Assembly: GCA_946482635.1 (NCBI GenBank)
Contig: CAMLSG010000137.1
Location: 1-14,420, forward strand
Direction of reading: 5' to 3'
Length of the DNA: 14,420 nt
DNA from: an uncultured Duganella sp.
GTDB taxonomy: Bacteria > Pseudomonadota > Gammaproteobacteria > Burkholderiales > Burkholderiaceae
A program made the translations under genes and the position numbers. Below the pieces are notes generated by a model, which was not told the origin of the DNA, made no database searches, and saw only the letters and a list, made by a program, of their open reading frames with translations. The number at the start of each line of letters is the position of its first letter. Within the stretch, counting starts at the first letter, position 1. Below are positions 1 through 7,130 of this stretch, piece after piece.

Positions 1-1414
1 CCTGGGCCAGCATGGCGGTACCAGCTTGTTGCAGGATCTGGCCGCGGGTCAGGCTTGCGGTTTCAGAAGCGAAGTCGGTGTCCACGATACGGCTACGGGA
101 TGCAGACAGGTTCTCGGTCGTCGCGCTCAGGTTCGAGATGGTCGACGAGAAGCGGGACTGCAGAGCACCAAACTGTGCACGCTGGTTGTTCACCGAAGCC
201 AGCGCCGCGTCAGCAATCTTGATTGCCAGCTGGGCGTTGTCAAAGGTGGTGACGTCCAGGTTGGCTACCGACTTCAGCACCGAGGAACCTGCCAGGTTGA
301 AGCCGGAGGCGGTGGTCTCTGCTACCGAGAACGACGATTCCGAGTCCATGGTCACGCGGCCGTTGACGTTGCCGACAGCGGCGGCGGCTTTCAGGTCGAG
401 TGCTGCTGCTGCCTGCAGGCCGCCAGTTGCGGTGTAGGCTTTCTCGTCCAGCTTGACGTTGGCTACGGTCTTGGCGTTCTTGATATTGATATCGGCGCCA
501 GTCGAGCTGGTCAGCTTGATACCACCGTTAGTCTGGTCGAACTCGGCCGTGATACCGGTCTTGGACGACTGTGCGTTAAAGGCGTTGATACCTGCTGCGT
601 AATCGGCAGAGGTAGTGCCCGAGCCCATGGTGAAGGAGATGTTAATGGCAGTGCCATTGTCGCCTTTCACGTCGAGGCTGTAGGCCTCGCCAGCGCCGAG
701 TGCCAGGTTGGCTTCGGTTTTGGCAGTAGCAGTCACACCGGTATTGGCAGTCTGGGCATTGATCTGGCCTGCGATCGAGCTGGCAGTGCTGGTGACCGTG
801 GTGTTGATGGTTGCGCTGCCGCGCACGCCATTGACCACTACAACACCGGCGGTTGCCGAGGTAGCATTCGCTGCATCCTTCTCGTCCAGCGCAACACGGT
901 TGTCACCGTAGGTGTTGGTCAGGAAGTTCGCGCCAGTGGCCTTGATGGTCTGGTTGGCATCGGCACCTACCTGGAAGGTAGCGGTGCCCATGGTGCCGTC
1001 CAGCAGGTTCTGGCCGTTGAAGTTGGTGGTCTGGGCAACACGGTTCAGTTCCGAAGCAAGCTGGCCAACTTCAGTCTGCAGGGCCTGACGGTCCGAAGAA
1101 GAGTTGGTTGCGTTGGAGGACTGCACTGCCAGTTCACGGATACGCTGCAGGATGTCGCCGGAAGAAGCCAGAGCGCCTTCGGCAGTCTGAGCCAGCGAAA
1201 CGCCGTCGTTTGCGTTACGCATTGCTTGGCTCATACCGCGAATCTGGGAATTCATACGGTCGGAAATCGCCAGGCCTGCCGCATCGTCTTTAGCGCTGTT
1301 AATACGCAGGCCGGAGGACAGACGTTGCAGGGAAGTAGACAGGCTGCCCTGGGAGGTGGTCAGGTTGCGCTGCGCGTTCAGGGAGGCGATGTTGGTGTTA
1401 ATTACGGAAGCCAT
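1..1414 (-). CDS. fliC: Flagellin (3' end cut by window edge)
   Basis: Structural subunit of the flagellar filament, exported by the flagellar type III system and polymerised outside the cell. The 471 codons visible begin MASVINTNIASLNAQRNL, the classic D0 start. A D1 helix follows, with LQRIRELAVQ at residues 89-98, the segment of flagellins that TLR5 recognises. The variable Ala/Thr/Gly-rich D2-like centre spans roughly residues 170-370. The conserved C-terminal part (NLSATTENLSASRSRIVDTD, then GQILQQAGTAMLAQ) runs off the window. Flagellins usually end about 15 residues after this point, which would give a protein near 486 residues. The ATG at 1412-1414 has GGAGA six bases upstream. It is on the same strand as the diguanylate cyclase but separated from it by that gene's terminator, and it has its own sigma-28-like promoter. 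The name is sure; whether it is the only flagellin of the genome cannot be seen. Confidence 0.97.
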   Translation of the reverse strand, partial: MASVINTNIASLNAQRNLTTSQGSLSTSLQRLSSGLRINSAKDDAAGLAISDRMNSQIRGMSQAMRNANDGVSLAQTAEGALASSGDILQRIRELAVQSSNATNSSSDRQALQTEVGQLASELNRVAQTTNFNGQNLLDGTMGTATFQVGADANQTIKATGANFLTNTYGDNRVALDEKDAANATSATAGVVVVNGVRGSATINTTVTSTASSIAGQINAQTANTGVTATAKTEANLALGAGEAYSLDVKGDNGTAINISFTMGSGTTSADYAAGINAFNAQSSKTGITAEFDQTNGGIKLTSSTGADINIKNAKTVANVKLDEKAYTATGGLQAAAALDLKAAAAVGNVNGRVTMDSESSFSVAETTASGFNLAGSSVLKSVANLDVTTFDNAQLAIKIADAALASVNNQRAQFGALQSRFSSTISNLSATTENLSASRSRIVDTDFASETASLTRGQILQQAGTAMLAQ

Positions 1415-1509
1415 GGTATTTCTCCATTCGGTACTACTGATTTGGCAATTTGCTCATTCACTTTGGCCCGCCACGCTGTCCTGTGACGATCAAGCCGCTG
1501 TTGTTTTGG

Positions 1510-1536
1510 GTAACGGTTGCCGCACGGGAACCTTTA
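1510..1536 (-). promoter_or_regulatory. Candidate sigma-28 (FliA) promoter of fliC
   Basis: On the minus strand TAAA (1536-1533) is followed by exactly 15 bases and then ACCGTTAC (1517-1510). The FliA consensus is TAAA-N15-GCCGATAA. The -35 core and spacing match perfectly and the -10 matches at five of eight positions. It lies about 95 bases upstream of the flagellin ATG, a normal leader length. Class III flagellin genes are known to use sigma-28. The call rests on this one match and could be wrong in detail. Confidence 0.5.
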
Positions 1537-1650
1537 GGGCGATTTAGCTGGCAAATCCCCCTGTTTTACCCCTCAAGTTGCCTACGGAGTGCCGCTTAAA
1601 CGGCGGGCTTTTCCTGAACTTTAGGCCCAAAAAAAATATTTTTCACCGGC

Positions 1651-1687
1651 AAAGAAAATAAAAAAAGCCCGCCGAAAGGGCGGGCTT
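1651..1687 (-). terminator. Rho-independent terminator of the diguanylate cyclase gene
   Basis: A perfect 9-bp stem (AAGCCCGCC at 1665-1673 and GGCGGGCTT at 1679-1687) encloses a 5-base loop. On the minus strand it is followed by a long T-rich run, read from 1666 down to 1652. It begins 17 bases after the stop of the minus-strand GGDEF gene. It should separate that transcript from fliC downstream. Confidence 0.9.
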
Positions 1688-1703
1688 GCCGGAGTGATAT
1701 TGC

Positions 1704-3281
1704 CTAATCGGCAACGACGACCCGGTTCTTGCCGGATTTCTTGGCCTTGTACATGGCCTCGTCGGCGCGCTTGACCAGGTCGGCCTGGACTTCATGCGGG
1801 CGGCGCAGGGCGACGCCGGCGGAGAAGGTGATCAGCACCTTTTCGTTTTCATGCATGAAGAAGTGGCGGGTCAGCTCGCGCTGCAGGCGGGTCATGGTGG
1901 CCTCGGCCGCTTCGATAGTGGTCTCCGGCAGCAGGATCAGGAATTCCTCGCCGCCAAAGCGGGCGATCACGTCCATCGAGCGCAGGGTCTCCTTGACAAC
2001 CTTGACCAGGTGCTTGAGCGCGTTGTCGCCGGCGATATGGCCCATGGTGTCGTTGAGCTTCTTGAAATCGTCCAGGTCCAGCACGGCGATGCACAGCGGC
2101 GTGCCGCGGCGGTCGGCGCGCGCGGTTTCGCGCTCGAACACGTCGTCCAGGCCGCGCCGGTTCAGCGAGCCGGTCAACTGGTCTTCCCGCACCAGCTCGC
2201 TCAGGTGCTGCAGCTTGGCTTCCAGTGCGTGGATGCGCGCCTCGGCATCCTGCACTTCCTGCCGCGCCACCATCATATTGTCGCGCGCCTTCAGGGCCTC
2301 GCTCTGCACCTGGCGGGTTTCCTTCAGCACGTCGTCGAGGATCTGGTTCAGCTCGCCGATATCGCGCGCCGCGCGGATCTTGTCGGAATAGCCACCAATC
2401 TTCTCGTGGAAGTCGCCGGTCGAAGTCGCCACTGCGCCGAGGCGGTCTATGAAGGTCATCATCATGTTCTTGACGGTGGCCTTGACGTCGGTGATCGAGT
2501 GCTTGAGCTGGCTCTGCTTATAGATGACGTCTTTCAGGCTGCGCGTGGCTTCTTCCAGCGCGCGCTGGTCGATCGGGCCGGAGATCAGGTTTTGCACGGC
2601 GTCGATCTGGCCGCGCAGCCAGGAATCGTCGTCCAGCAATTCGCTGACGTTTTCCAGCAGCAGGCGGAACAGGCGCAGCAGCAATTCCTGCTGCTCGGCG
2701 GTGTCGCCGCTGCGGATCTCGATCTGGTAGCACAGTTCTTTCAGGCGGCTGCCGATCTCGGCCAGCGCAGCCTCGGTGTGCGCCTCCTTGGTTGCGGCGC
2801 CGAGCGATTCGGCTTCCGCCACCAGGGCCGGGCTGTCCGACAGCAGGGACGCAACGGCGAAGGTCAGGGTGCGGCTCAGCAGTTCACGCAATTGGCGCGC
2901 CTGCTCATTGTTTTCTTCGGGCACGAGGCCGCCGGCACCGACCTTGACCAGTGGGCGTTCGGCCAGCGCGGCCAGGGTGCGGGCATAGGTATCCCAGTCG
3001 CGCGCCTTGACGGCGCGATTGAAGCGGCGGCCAAAGTCGGCCAGGTCGCCCGGCTGGTCGGTCAGGCGGGCGGCGAACTGGGCCAGCATGGTTTCTGCCG
3101 GGCCTTCCTGCACTACCGGTGCAGGCGGTACCGGCACGATGCCGGCGATTTCGTTGTAGATGTCGCGATACGCGTCTGGCGTAGGGGCAATCCGGCGCAC
3201 AGCGAGGCGGCGGAATGCCTCGCGAGCGATATCAGCCGGATTCATATCCGCCGCGGCTGGATTGGTGGGTTTGCTAGACAT
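1704..3281 (-). CDS. Soluble diguanylate cyclase (GGDEF domain)
   Basis: Makes cyclic di-GMP from two GTP. The 525 residues contain no membrane segment. Residues 1-320 are a helical N-terminal region that I do not recognise as a named sensor domain. A likely coiled coil (about 322-365) leads into the GGDEF domain, which opens with DQLT at 367-370. The active-site loop is GGEEF at 443-447, a catalytically competent version. RSMD at 434-437, five residues before it, is the RxxD inhibitory site, so product feedback is expected. There is no EAL or HD-GYP domain. The chosen ATG has AGAGG eleven bases upstream, which is rather far; Met13 is a possible alternative start. It lies 112 bases downstream of the response regulator on the same strand, so it may be co-transcribed or have its own promoter; I saw no convincing promoter in that gap. 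What signal it senses is unknown. Confidence 0.93.
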   Translation of the reverse strand: MSSKPTNPAAADMNPADIAREAFRRLAVRRIAPTPDAYRDIYNEIAGIVPVPPAPVVQEGPAETMLAQFAARLTDQPGDLADFGRRFNRAVKARDWDTYARTLAALAERPLVKVGAGGLVPEENNEQARQLRELLSRTLTFAVASLLSDSPALVAEAESLGAATKEAHTEAALAEIGSRLKELCYQIEIRSGDTAEQQELLLRLFRLLLENVSELLDDDSWLRGQIDAVQNLISGPIDQRALEEATRSLKDVIYKQSQLKHSITDVKATVKNMMMTFIDRLGAVATSTGDFHEKIGGYSDKIRAARDIGELNQILDDVLKETRQVQSEALKARDNMMVARQEVQDAEARIHALEAKLQHLSELVREDQLTGSLNRRGLDDVFERETARADRRGTPLCIAVLDLDDFKKLNDTMGHIAGDNALKHLVKVVKETLRSMDVIARFGGEEFLILLPETTIEAAEATMTRLQRELTRHFFMHENEKVLITFSAGVALRRPHEVQADLVKRADEAMYKAKKSGKNRVVVAD

Positions 3282-3393
3282 CTGACGTACAGCCTCTGCT
3301 AAGGTTTACCGATTACCAGCATATTAAGCCACTGTCCAGTCGCGCGATTTGGTGATAAACGGGAGAAAATCTGCTTACTTCTTGGCATCATTT

Positions 3394-4041
3394 CTAATCG
3401 ATCAGCTGGTTCTTGATGGCGTAGTGCGTGAGTTCGGCGCTGTTCTTCAGGTTCATCTTGGCCAGCAGGCGGGAGCGGTATTCGCTGACGGTCTTGACCG
3501 AGAGTGATAGCTCTTTGGCAATGGTGCCTACGGTCTTGCCGGAGGCGATCATGGTCAGGGTCTGGTACTCGCGGTCCGACAGCGTTTCGTGCGGCGCAAC
3601 CTGGTGGTCCTCGCCGACATGGTTGGCCAGTTCTTGCGCCAATGCCGGGCTTACATATTTTAACCCTGCTGCGCACTGGCGGATTGCATTTACTAACTCT
3701 TTCGGCGCACTTTGTTTGGTGAGGTAGCCGGCGGCGCCGGCCTTGAGCGAGCGGATGGCGTACTGGTCTTCGCGATGCATGGAGAGCATCAGCACGGCCA
3801 GTTCGGGTTTGTCTTTCTTGACCTGTTTCAGCACTTCGATGCCGTTGCGGTCCGGCAGGGAAATATCAAGGAGTAGGACGTTGCAGCCGGACTTGCGGAA
3901 CAGCTTGATGGCATCGAGGCCATTTTCGGCTTCGCCGGCGACCACGATGTCCTTGGTCTCGGCCAGGATCTGCTTCAGTCCCTCGCGCACGATGGCATGG
4001 TCGTCGGCAATAAATACTTTGATGACGGCTTTTTCACTCAT
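3394..4041 (-). CDS. NarL/FixJ-family response regulator (REC + LuxR-type HTH)
   Basis: A DNA-binding response regulator of 215 residues. The receiver domain covers about 6-122, with acidic pocket D13/D14, phospho-acceptor D59 (in LLLDISLPD), switch Ser87 and conserved Lys109. A LuxR-type helix-turn-helix fills about 152-213 (LSDREYQTLTMIASGKTVGT, then KELSLSVKTVSEYRSRL). All key phosphotransfer residues are present. Its ATG lies inside the end of the kinase gene: ATGAGTGA contains both this start and the kinase stop, an 8-base overlap. This indicates translational coupling and a cognate pair with the upstream kinase. There is no clear separate ribosome binding site. Targets are unknown; the diguanylate cyclase directly downstream is the obvious candidate. 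The architecture resembles UvrY/GacA, but the sequence alone does not justify that name. Confidence 0.95.
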   Translation of the reverse strand: MSEKAVIKVFIADDHAIVREGLKQILAETKDIVVAGEAENGLDAIKLFRKSGCNVLLLDISLPDRNGIEVLKQVKKDKPELAVLMLSMHREDQYAIRSLKAGAAGYLTKQSAPKELVNAIRQCAAGLKYVSPALAQELANHVGEDHQVAPHETLSDREYQTLTMIASGKTVGTIAKELSLSVKTVSEYRSRLLAKMNLKNSAELTHYAIKNQLID

Positions 4042-5125
4042 GGTTCATTGTAACGTCTGGCGCGTGGGCCGGGAGGCGGATTTTGATCGCCACTTCGGTG
4101 CCTCCGCCAGCCGCATGACCGAGGTTGAGCGTGCCGCCCAGCGCCCGCGCGCGCTCGGCCATGCCGCGCAGGCCGAAGGAGTCCGGCTTGGCGCGGTCAG
4201 CCGGGCGGATGCCGCGGCCGTTGTCGATGATCTTCAGGCTCAGCACGCCGCGGCTGCGCGTCAGCTTGACGGTGACTGCGGTAGCTTGCGCGTGCTTGGC
4301 GATATTGGTCAGCGCCTCCTGCGCAATGCGGAACAGGGCCGCTGCCTGTTCGGGATCGAGTTCGAGCTCCTTCATGCTGGCCTGCAGGGTGCAGGCGATG
4401 CCGGCCTGGGCCTCGAATTCCTTGACCTGCCATTCCAGCGCGGGCAGCAGGCCGAAGTCCAGCACCGAAGGGCGCAGGTCCAGCGTCAGGCGATGCACGG
4501 CGTCGATGGTTCGGTCGACCAGGGAGTCGACGTAGGCCGCCTTTTGCTGCAGGGTTTCATCGCCTTCCGGCAGGCGCGCGGCCAGCATGGCCAGGGCCAT
4601 CTTGATGGCAGTCAGGTTGCCGCCCAGGTCGTCGTGGATTTCGCGCGCGATGCGTTCGCGTTCCTGCTCCTTGACCCGTTCGATGTGGGCGGTCAGCTCG
4701 GCCAGCCGGGCGCGGCTGGCGCGCACTTCGAGCTGCTCCTGCTTGCTCTCCGTGATGTTGGACATGATGCCTTCCCACTGCACGCCGCCATCGGGCAGGG
4801 CATGCGGGGTGCTGCGCAGGTTGATCCATTTCACGTCCTTCCAGGCCTCGACCCAGATGCGGCCTTCCCAGTTCCAGCTCCACAGCGAGGTGGCGGAAGA
4901 CTGCATCGACTCCAGGTAGGCGGGCCGGTCTTCCGGCAGCACCAGCGACAGGAAGCGTTCCGGCTCGGCTTGCAGTTCGGCGGCGTTGATGCCGAGCAGG
5001 GCCAGGCAGCCGTCGCTCAGGTAGGGAAAGGATACGCTGCCGTCGGCGTGGCGGCGGAACTGGTAGACCAGTCCGGGAGCGTTGGCGGCAATGTGGTGGA
5101 GGGCAGTCGGCAAGGCAGGGCGCAT
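4034..5125 (-). CDS. PAS-containing sensor histidine kinase (HisKA_3 / NarX-UhpB type)
   Basis: A 363-residue cytoplasmic kinase without membrane segments. A PAS fold occupies about 14-128, ending in the usual PAC-like strand (VQWEGIMSNITESK). A short coiled linker leads to the HisKA_3 dimerisation and phosphoacceptor segment, REIHDDLGGNLTAIK, with His164. The ATPase domain has the N box (AQEALTNIAKHAQ, 268-280), G1 (DNGRGI, 301-306) and G2 (FGLRGMAERA, 317-326). I placed the start at the ATG at 5123-5125 because the PAS fold begins right after it and the upstream reading in this frame is Arg/Pro/Ala-rich noise overlapping the preceding gene. It lies 14 bases after that gene's stop with no visible Shine-Dalgarno sequence, suggesting coupled translation. 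The signal sensed by the PAS domain is unknown; it might come from the membrane protein encoded just upstream. Confidence 0.93.
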   Translation of the reverse strand: MRPALPTALHHIAANAPGLVYQFRRHADGSVSFPYLSDGCLALLGINAAELQAEPERFLSLVLPEDRPAYLESMQSSATSLWSWNWEGRIWVEAWKDVKWINLRSTPHALPDGGVQWEGIMSNITESKQEQLEVRASRARLAELTAHIERVKEQERERIAREIHDDLGGNLTAIKMALAMLAARLPEGDETLQQKAAYVDSLVDRTIDAVHRLTLDLRPSVLDFGLLPALEWQVKEFEAQAGIACTLQASMKELELDPEQAAALFRIAQEALTNIAKHAQATAVTVKLTRSRGVLSLKIIDNGRGIRPADRAKPDSFGLRGMAERARALGGTLNLGHAAGGGTEVAIKIRLPAHAPDVTMNHE

Positions 5126-5139
5126 AGGTGATTGAAGGG

Positions 5140-5721
5140 TCAGCGGCGGCGCATGCGCCAGAAGGCGCTGAAGCGGCGCAGCACGCGCATCGGGCGGGCG
5201 GCGAAGCGCCCGCGGCGCCAGCCGGCGCGCCAGCGGCGCAGGCGTTCGCGCACGCTGTCGACCAGGGCGCGGCATTCGCGCCACGCGGCCGTGGCTTTGA
5301 GGCGGGCAATCCAGCGTTCTTTCAATTCCATGAAGCGGCCGTGCAGCCAGGCGAACCAGCGCAGGCGCAGCAGGGCCGGGCGGGTCAGGGCATACAGCCG
5401 CGCGACCGCAGCGGCCCCGGCCACCTTGGCCAGCACGAACACGCTGATGCCCATGAAGGCATGGCCGCGCGCCATCGCGAACAGTGCCAGCAGCTTGACC
5501 GGAAACAGCATCAGCGCCGGCAGCAGGAACACGGCCATGGCGGCAGCGGGACCGAGGCTGCAAATGATGCGCTCCAGCGCCCGCAGCGGCGGGAAGCGAG
5601 CCAGTATCGCCATCAGGCGCGCCCCGACATCCCACAGCCATTCCTCAAAGATCAGGAACAGGGCTGCGCAGTAGACGAGGGGGGCGAACAGGCGCCGCCT
5701 GAGTGTGTACAATCGCTTCAT
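5140..5721 (-). CDS. Uncharacterised membrane protein with Arg/Trp-rich cytoplasmic tail
   Basis: I do not recognise a named family. The 193 residues start MKRLYTLRRR. A hydrophobic segment follows at about 11-29 (with FEEWLWD at its end), then two more at about 57-84 and 88-112. Residues 119-193 are very basic, with 23 Arg and 7 Trp in 75 residues, ending WRMRRR. The positive-inside rule places this tail in the cytoplasm. The real start is the ATG at 5719-5721; the longer open frame beyond it is antisense to greB. The Shine-Dalgarno match is poor. Only 14 bases separate its stop from the soluble histidine kinase, so co-transcription is likely. A role as membrane partner or input for that kinase is a guess from position. 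The gene is real judging by its hydrophobic pattern and snug fit between neighbours. Confidence 0.75.
   Translation of the reverse strand: MKRLYTLRRRLFAPLVYCAALFLIFEEWLWDVGARLMAILARFPPLRALERIICSLGPAAAMAVFLLPALMLFPVKLLALFAMARGHAFMGISVFVLAKVAGAAAVARLYALTRPALLRLRWFAWLHGRFMELKERWIARLKATAAWRECRALVDSVRERLRRWRAGWRRGRFAARPMRVLRRFSAFWRMRRR
5685..5713 (+). promoter_or_regulatory. Weak candidate promoter for greB
   Basis: TACAAT at 5708-5713 matches the sigma-70 -10 box at five of six positions. With a 17-base spacer, CGAACA at 5685-5690 matches TTGACA at only three of six. It would give a leader of about 40 bases. It lies inside the first codons of the divergent membrane-protein gene, because only 39 bases separate the two start codons. 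Tentative. Confidence 0.3.
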
Positions 5722-5760
5722 GTGAGTGCCATTATTGCACCAAATAATTAGAAAACGGTT

Positions 5761-6324
<564 letters not shown>

Positions 6325-6329
6325 GCAAA

Positions 6330-6393
6330 GGTGATACCGCAATAGCGGACTGCAGCAGCGTATCACCGCCAAAGTTTTATCAGTGCAACTTTG
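6330..6393. repeat. Two consecutive inverted repeats between greB and the YIP1 operon
   Basis: The first is GGTGATAC (6330-6337) with GTATCACC (6360-6367), a perfect 8-bp stem around 22 bases. The second is CAAAGTT (6370-6376) with AACTTTG (6387-6393), a perfect 7-bp stem around 10 bases. The first begins six bases after the greB stop and could be its 3' hairpin, although no T-run follows. The second overlaps the -35 region of the downstream promoter and could be a regulator site. Neither function is shown. Confidence 0.5.
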
Positions 6394-6399
6394 CCAAGT

Positions 6400-6408
6400 T
6401 GTTATAAT
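6400..6408 (+). promoter_or_regulatory. Extended -10 promoter of the YIP1-efflux operon
   Basis: TGTTATAAT contains a perfect TATAAT (6403-6408) preceded by the TGn extended -10 element. No good TTGACA lies 16-18 bases upstream, which is typical of extended -10 promoters or of activator-dependent ones. Transcription would start near 6415, giving a leader of about 28 bases. AAGG at 6432-6435 then sits seven bases before the ATG of the first gene. Confidence 0.6.
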
Positions 6409-6442
6409 AAATTTTTAATTATTTTAATGGCAAGGTGCATGC

Positions 6443-7123
6443 ATGGCATTCGCTCAACTGACGCAGGTCTTCTATGAGCCATCGGCGGCGTTCGCGGCGT
6501 TGAAGGAACGCCCACGGGCATGGCTGCCGCTGCTGCTGCTTTACGTGAGCAGCATCGGCATCCTGGTGTGGTACTTCCAGACCGTCGACTGGGACTGGAT
6601 GATGTCGAACACCTTCCCGCCGGACATGCCCGCCGAGCAGCGCGAGGCGGCCGGCAAAACCATGACGCGCGGTGTGATGATGGGGATGGGCGTGGCCGGA
6701 ATCGTCGTGGGAACCTTGTTCATCTACTGCCTGCTGGGACTGTATTACTGGCTGGCGGGGAAACTGGCCAGCATGGACCTGAGCTTCAAGTCCGGTTTTT
6801 CGCTGGCGGCATGGGCCTCGCTGCCAGGCCTGATCGGCGTGCCGCTGATGGCGCTGCAGATCATTACCAGCAAGGGCCAACTGGCGCTCGAACAGGCGGA
6901 CATGCTTTCGCTGAACTTCCTGCTGGTGCACGCTGCGCCGCATACGCCATGGGTGGGCATTGCCAGCGCGCTCAAGCTCACCGATATATGGGTCGTCCTG
7001 CTGGCTGCGATCGGCCTGCGTACCTGGACCGGCAAAAGCACCACCACCTGCGCCATCATCGCGGCGTTGCCGTACGTCGTGATCTACGGCTGCTGGACCG
7101 CCTGGATCCTGTTCAAGAATTGA
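6443..7123 (+). CDS. YIP1-family integral membrane protein
   Basis: A 226-residue inner-membrane protein of the Yip1 domain family, whose bacterial members mostly have no known biochemical role. The start MAFAQLTQVFYEPSAAFAAL, followed by a short basic stretch, is typical of the family. Hydrophobic segments lie at about 27-45, 79-105, 119-141, 181-195 and 203-224, giving five predicted membrane helices. A hydrophilic stretch (46-77, with PPDMPAEQ) separates the first two. The Shine-Dalgarno AAGG is well placed. It is the first gene of a four-gene unit, with only seven bases before the adaptor gene, so it is expected to be made together with the MacAB-like pump. Whether it assists that pump is inference from position. 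Confidence 0.88.
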   Translation: MAFAQLTQVFYEPSAAFAALKERPRAWLPLLLLYVSSIGILVWYFQTVDWDWMMSNTFPPDMPAEQREAAGKTMTRGVMMGMGVAGIVVGTLFIYCLLGLYYWLAGKLASMDLSFKSGFSLAAWASLPGLIGVPLMALQIITSKGQLALEQADMLSLNFLLVHAAPHTPWVGIASALKLTDIWVVLLAAIGLRTWTGKSTTTCAIIAALPYVVIYGCWTAWILFKN

Positions 7124-7130
7124 GGCGCGC

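Noticed and set aside
26..1486. Long plus-strand open frame (about 486 residues) across the flagellin gene
   Set aside because: It is antisense to an unmistakable fliC and has a Cys/Gly/Val-rich composition with no recognisable domain. Open antisense frames are common over GC-rich genes.
1591..1612. Possible plus-strand terminator (GCCG, six bases, CGGC, then a few T)
   Set aside because: The stem is only four pairs and the T-run is short. No plus-strand gene ends there.
1794..3302. Plus-strand open frame of 502 residues opposite the diguanylate cyclase
   Set aside because: It is His/Gln/Ala-rich without domains and lies antisense to a clear GGDEF protein.
3302..3318. GGTTTACCGATTACC upstream of the diguanylate cyclase, resembling the tail of the RAYT repeats
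   Set aside because: Only GGTTTACCG is shared and there is no GGGTC hairpin next to it, so chance similarity is more likely than a repeat remnant.
5126..5641. N-terminal extension of the histidine kinase frame by 172 residues
   Set aside because: The extension overlaps the membrane-protein gene almost entirely and has an Arg/Pro/Ala shadow composition. The PAS fold starts right after the ATG at 5125.
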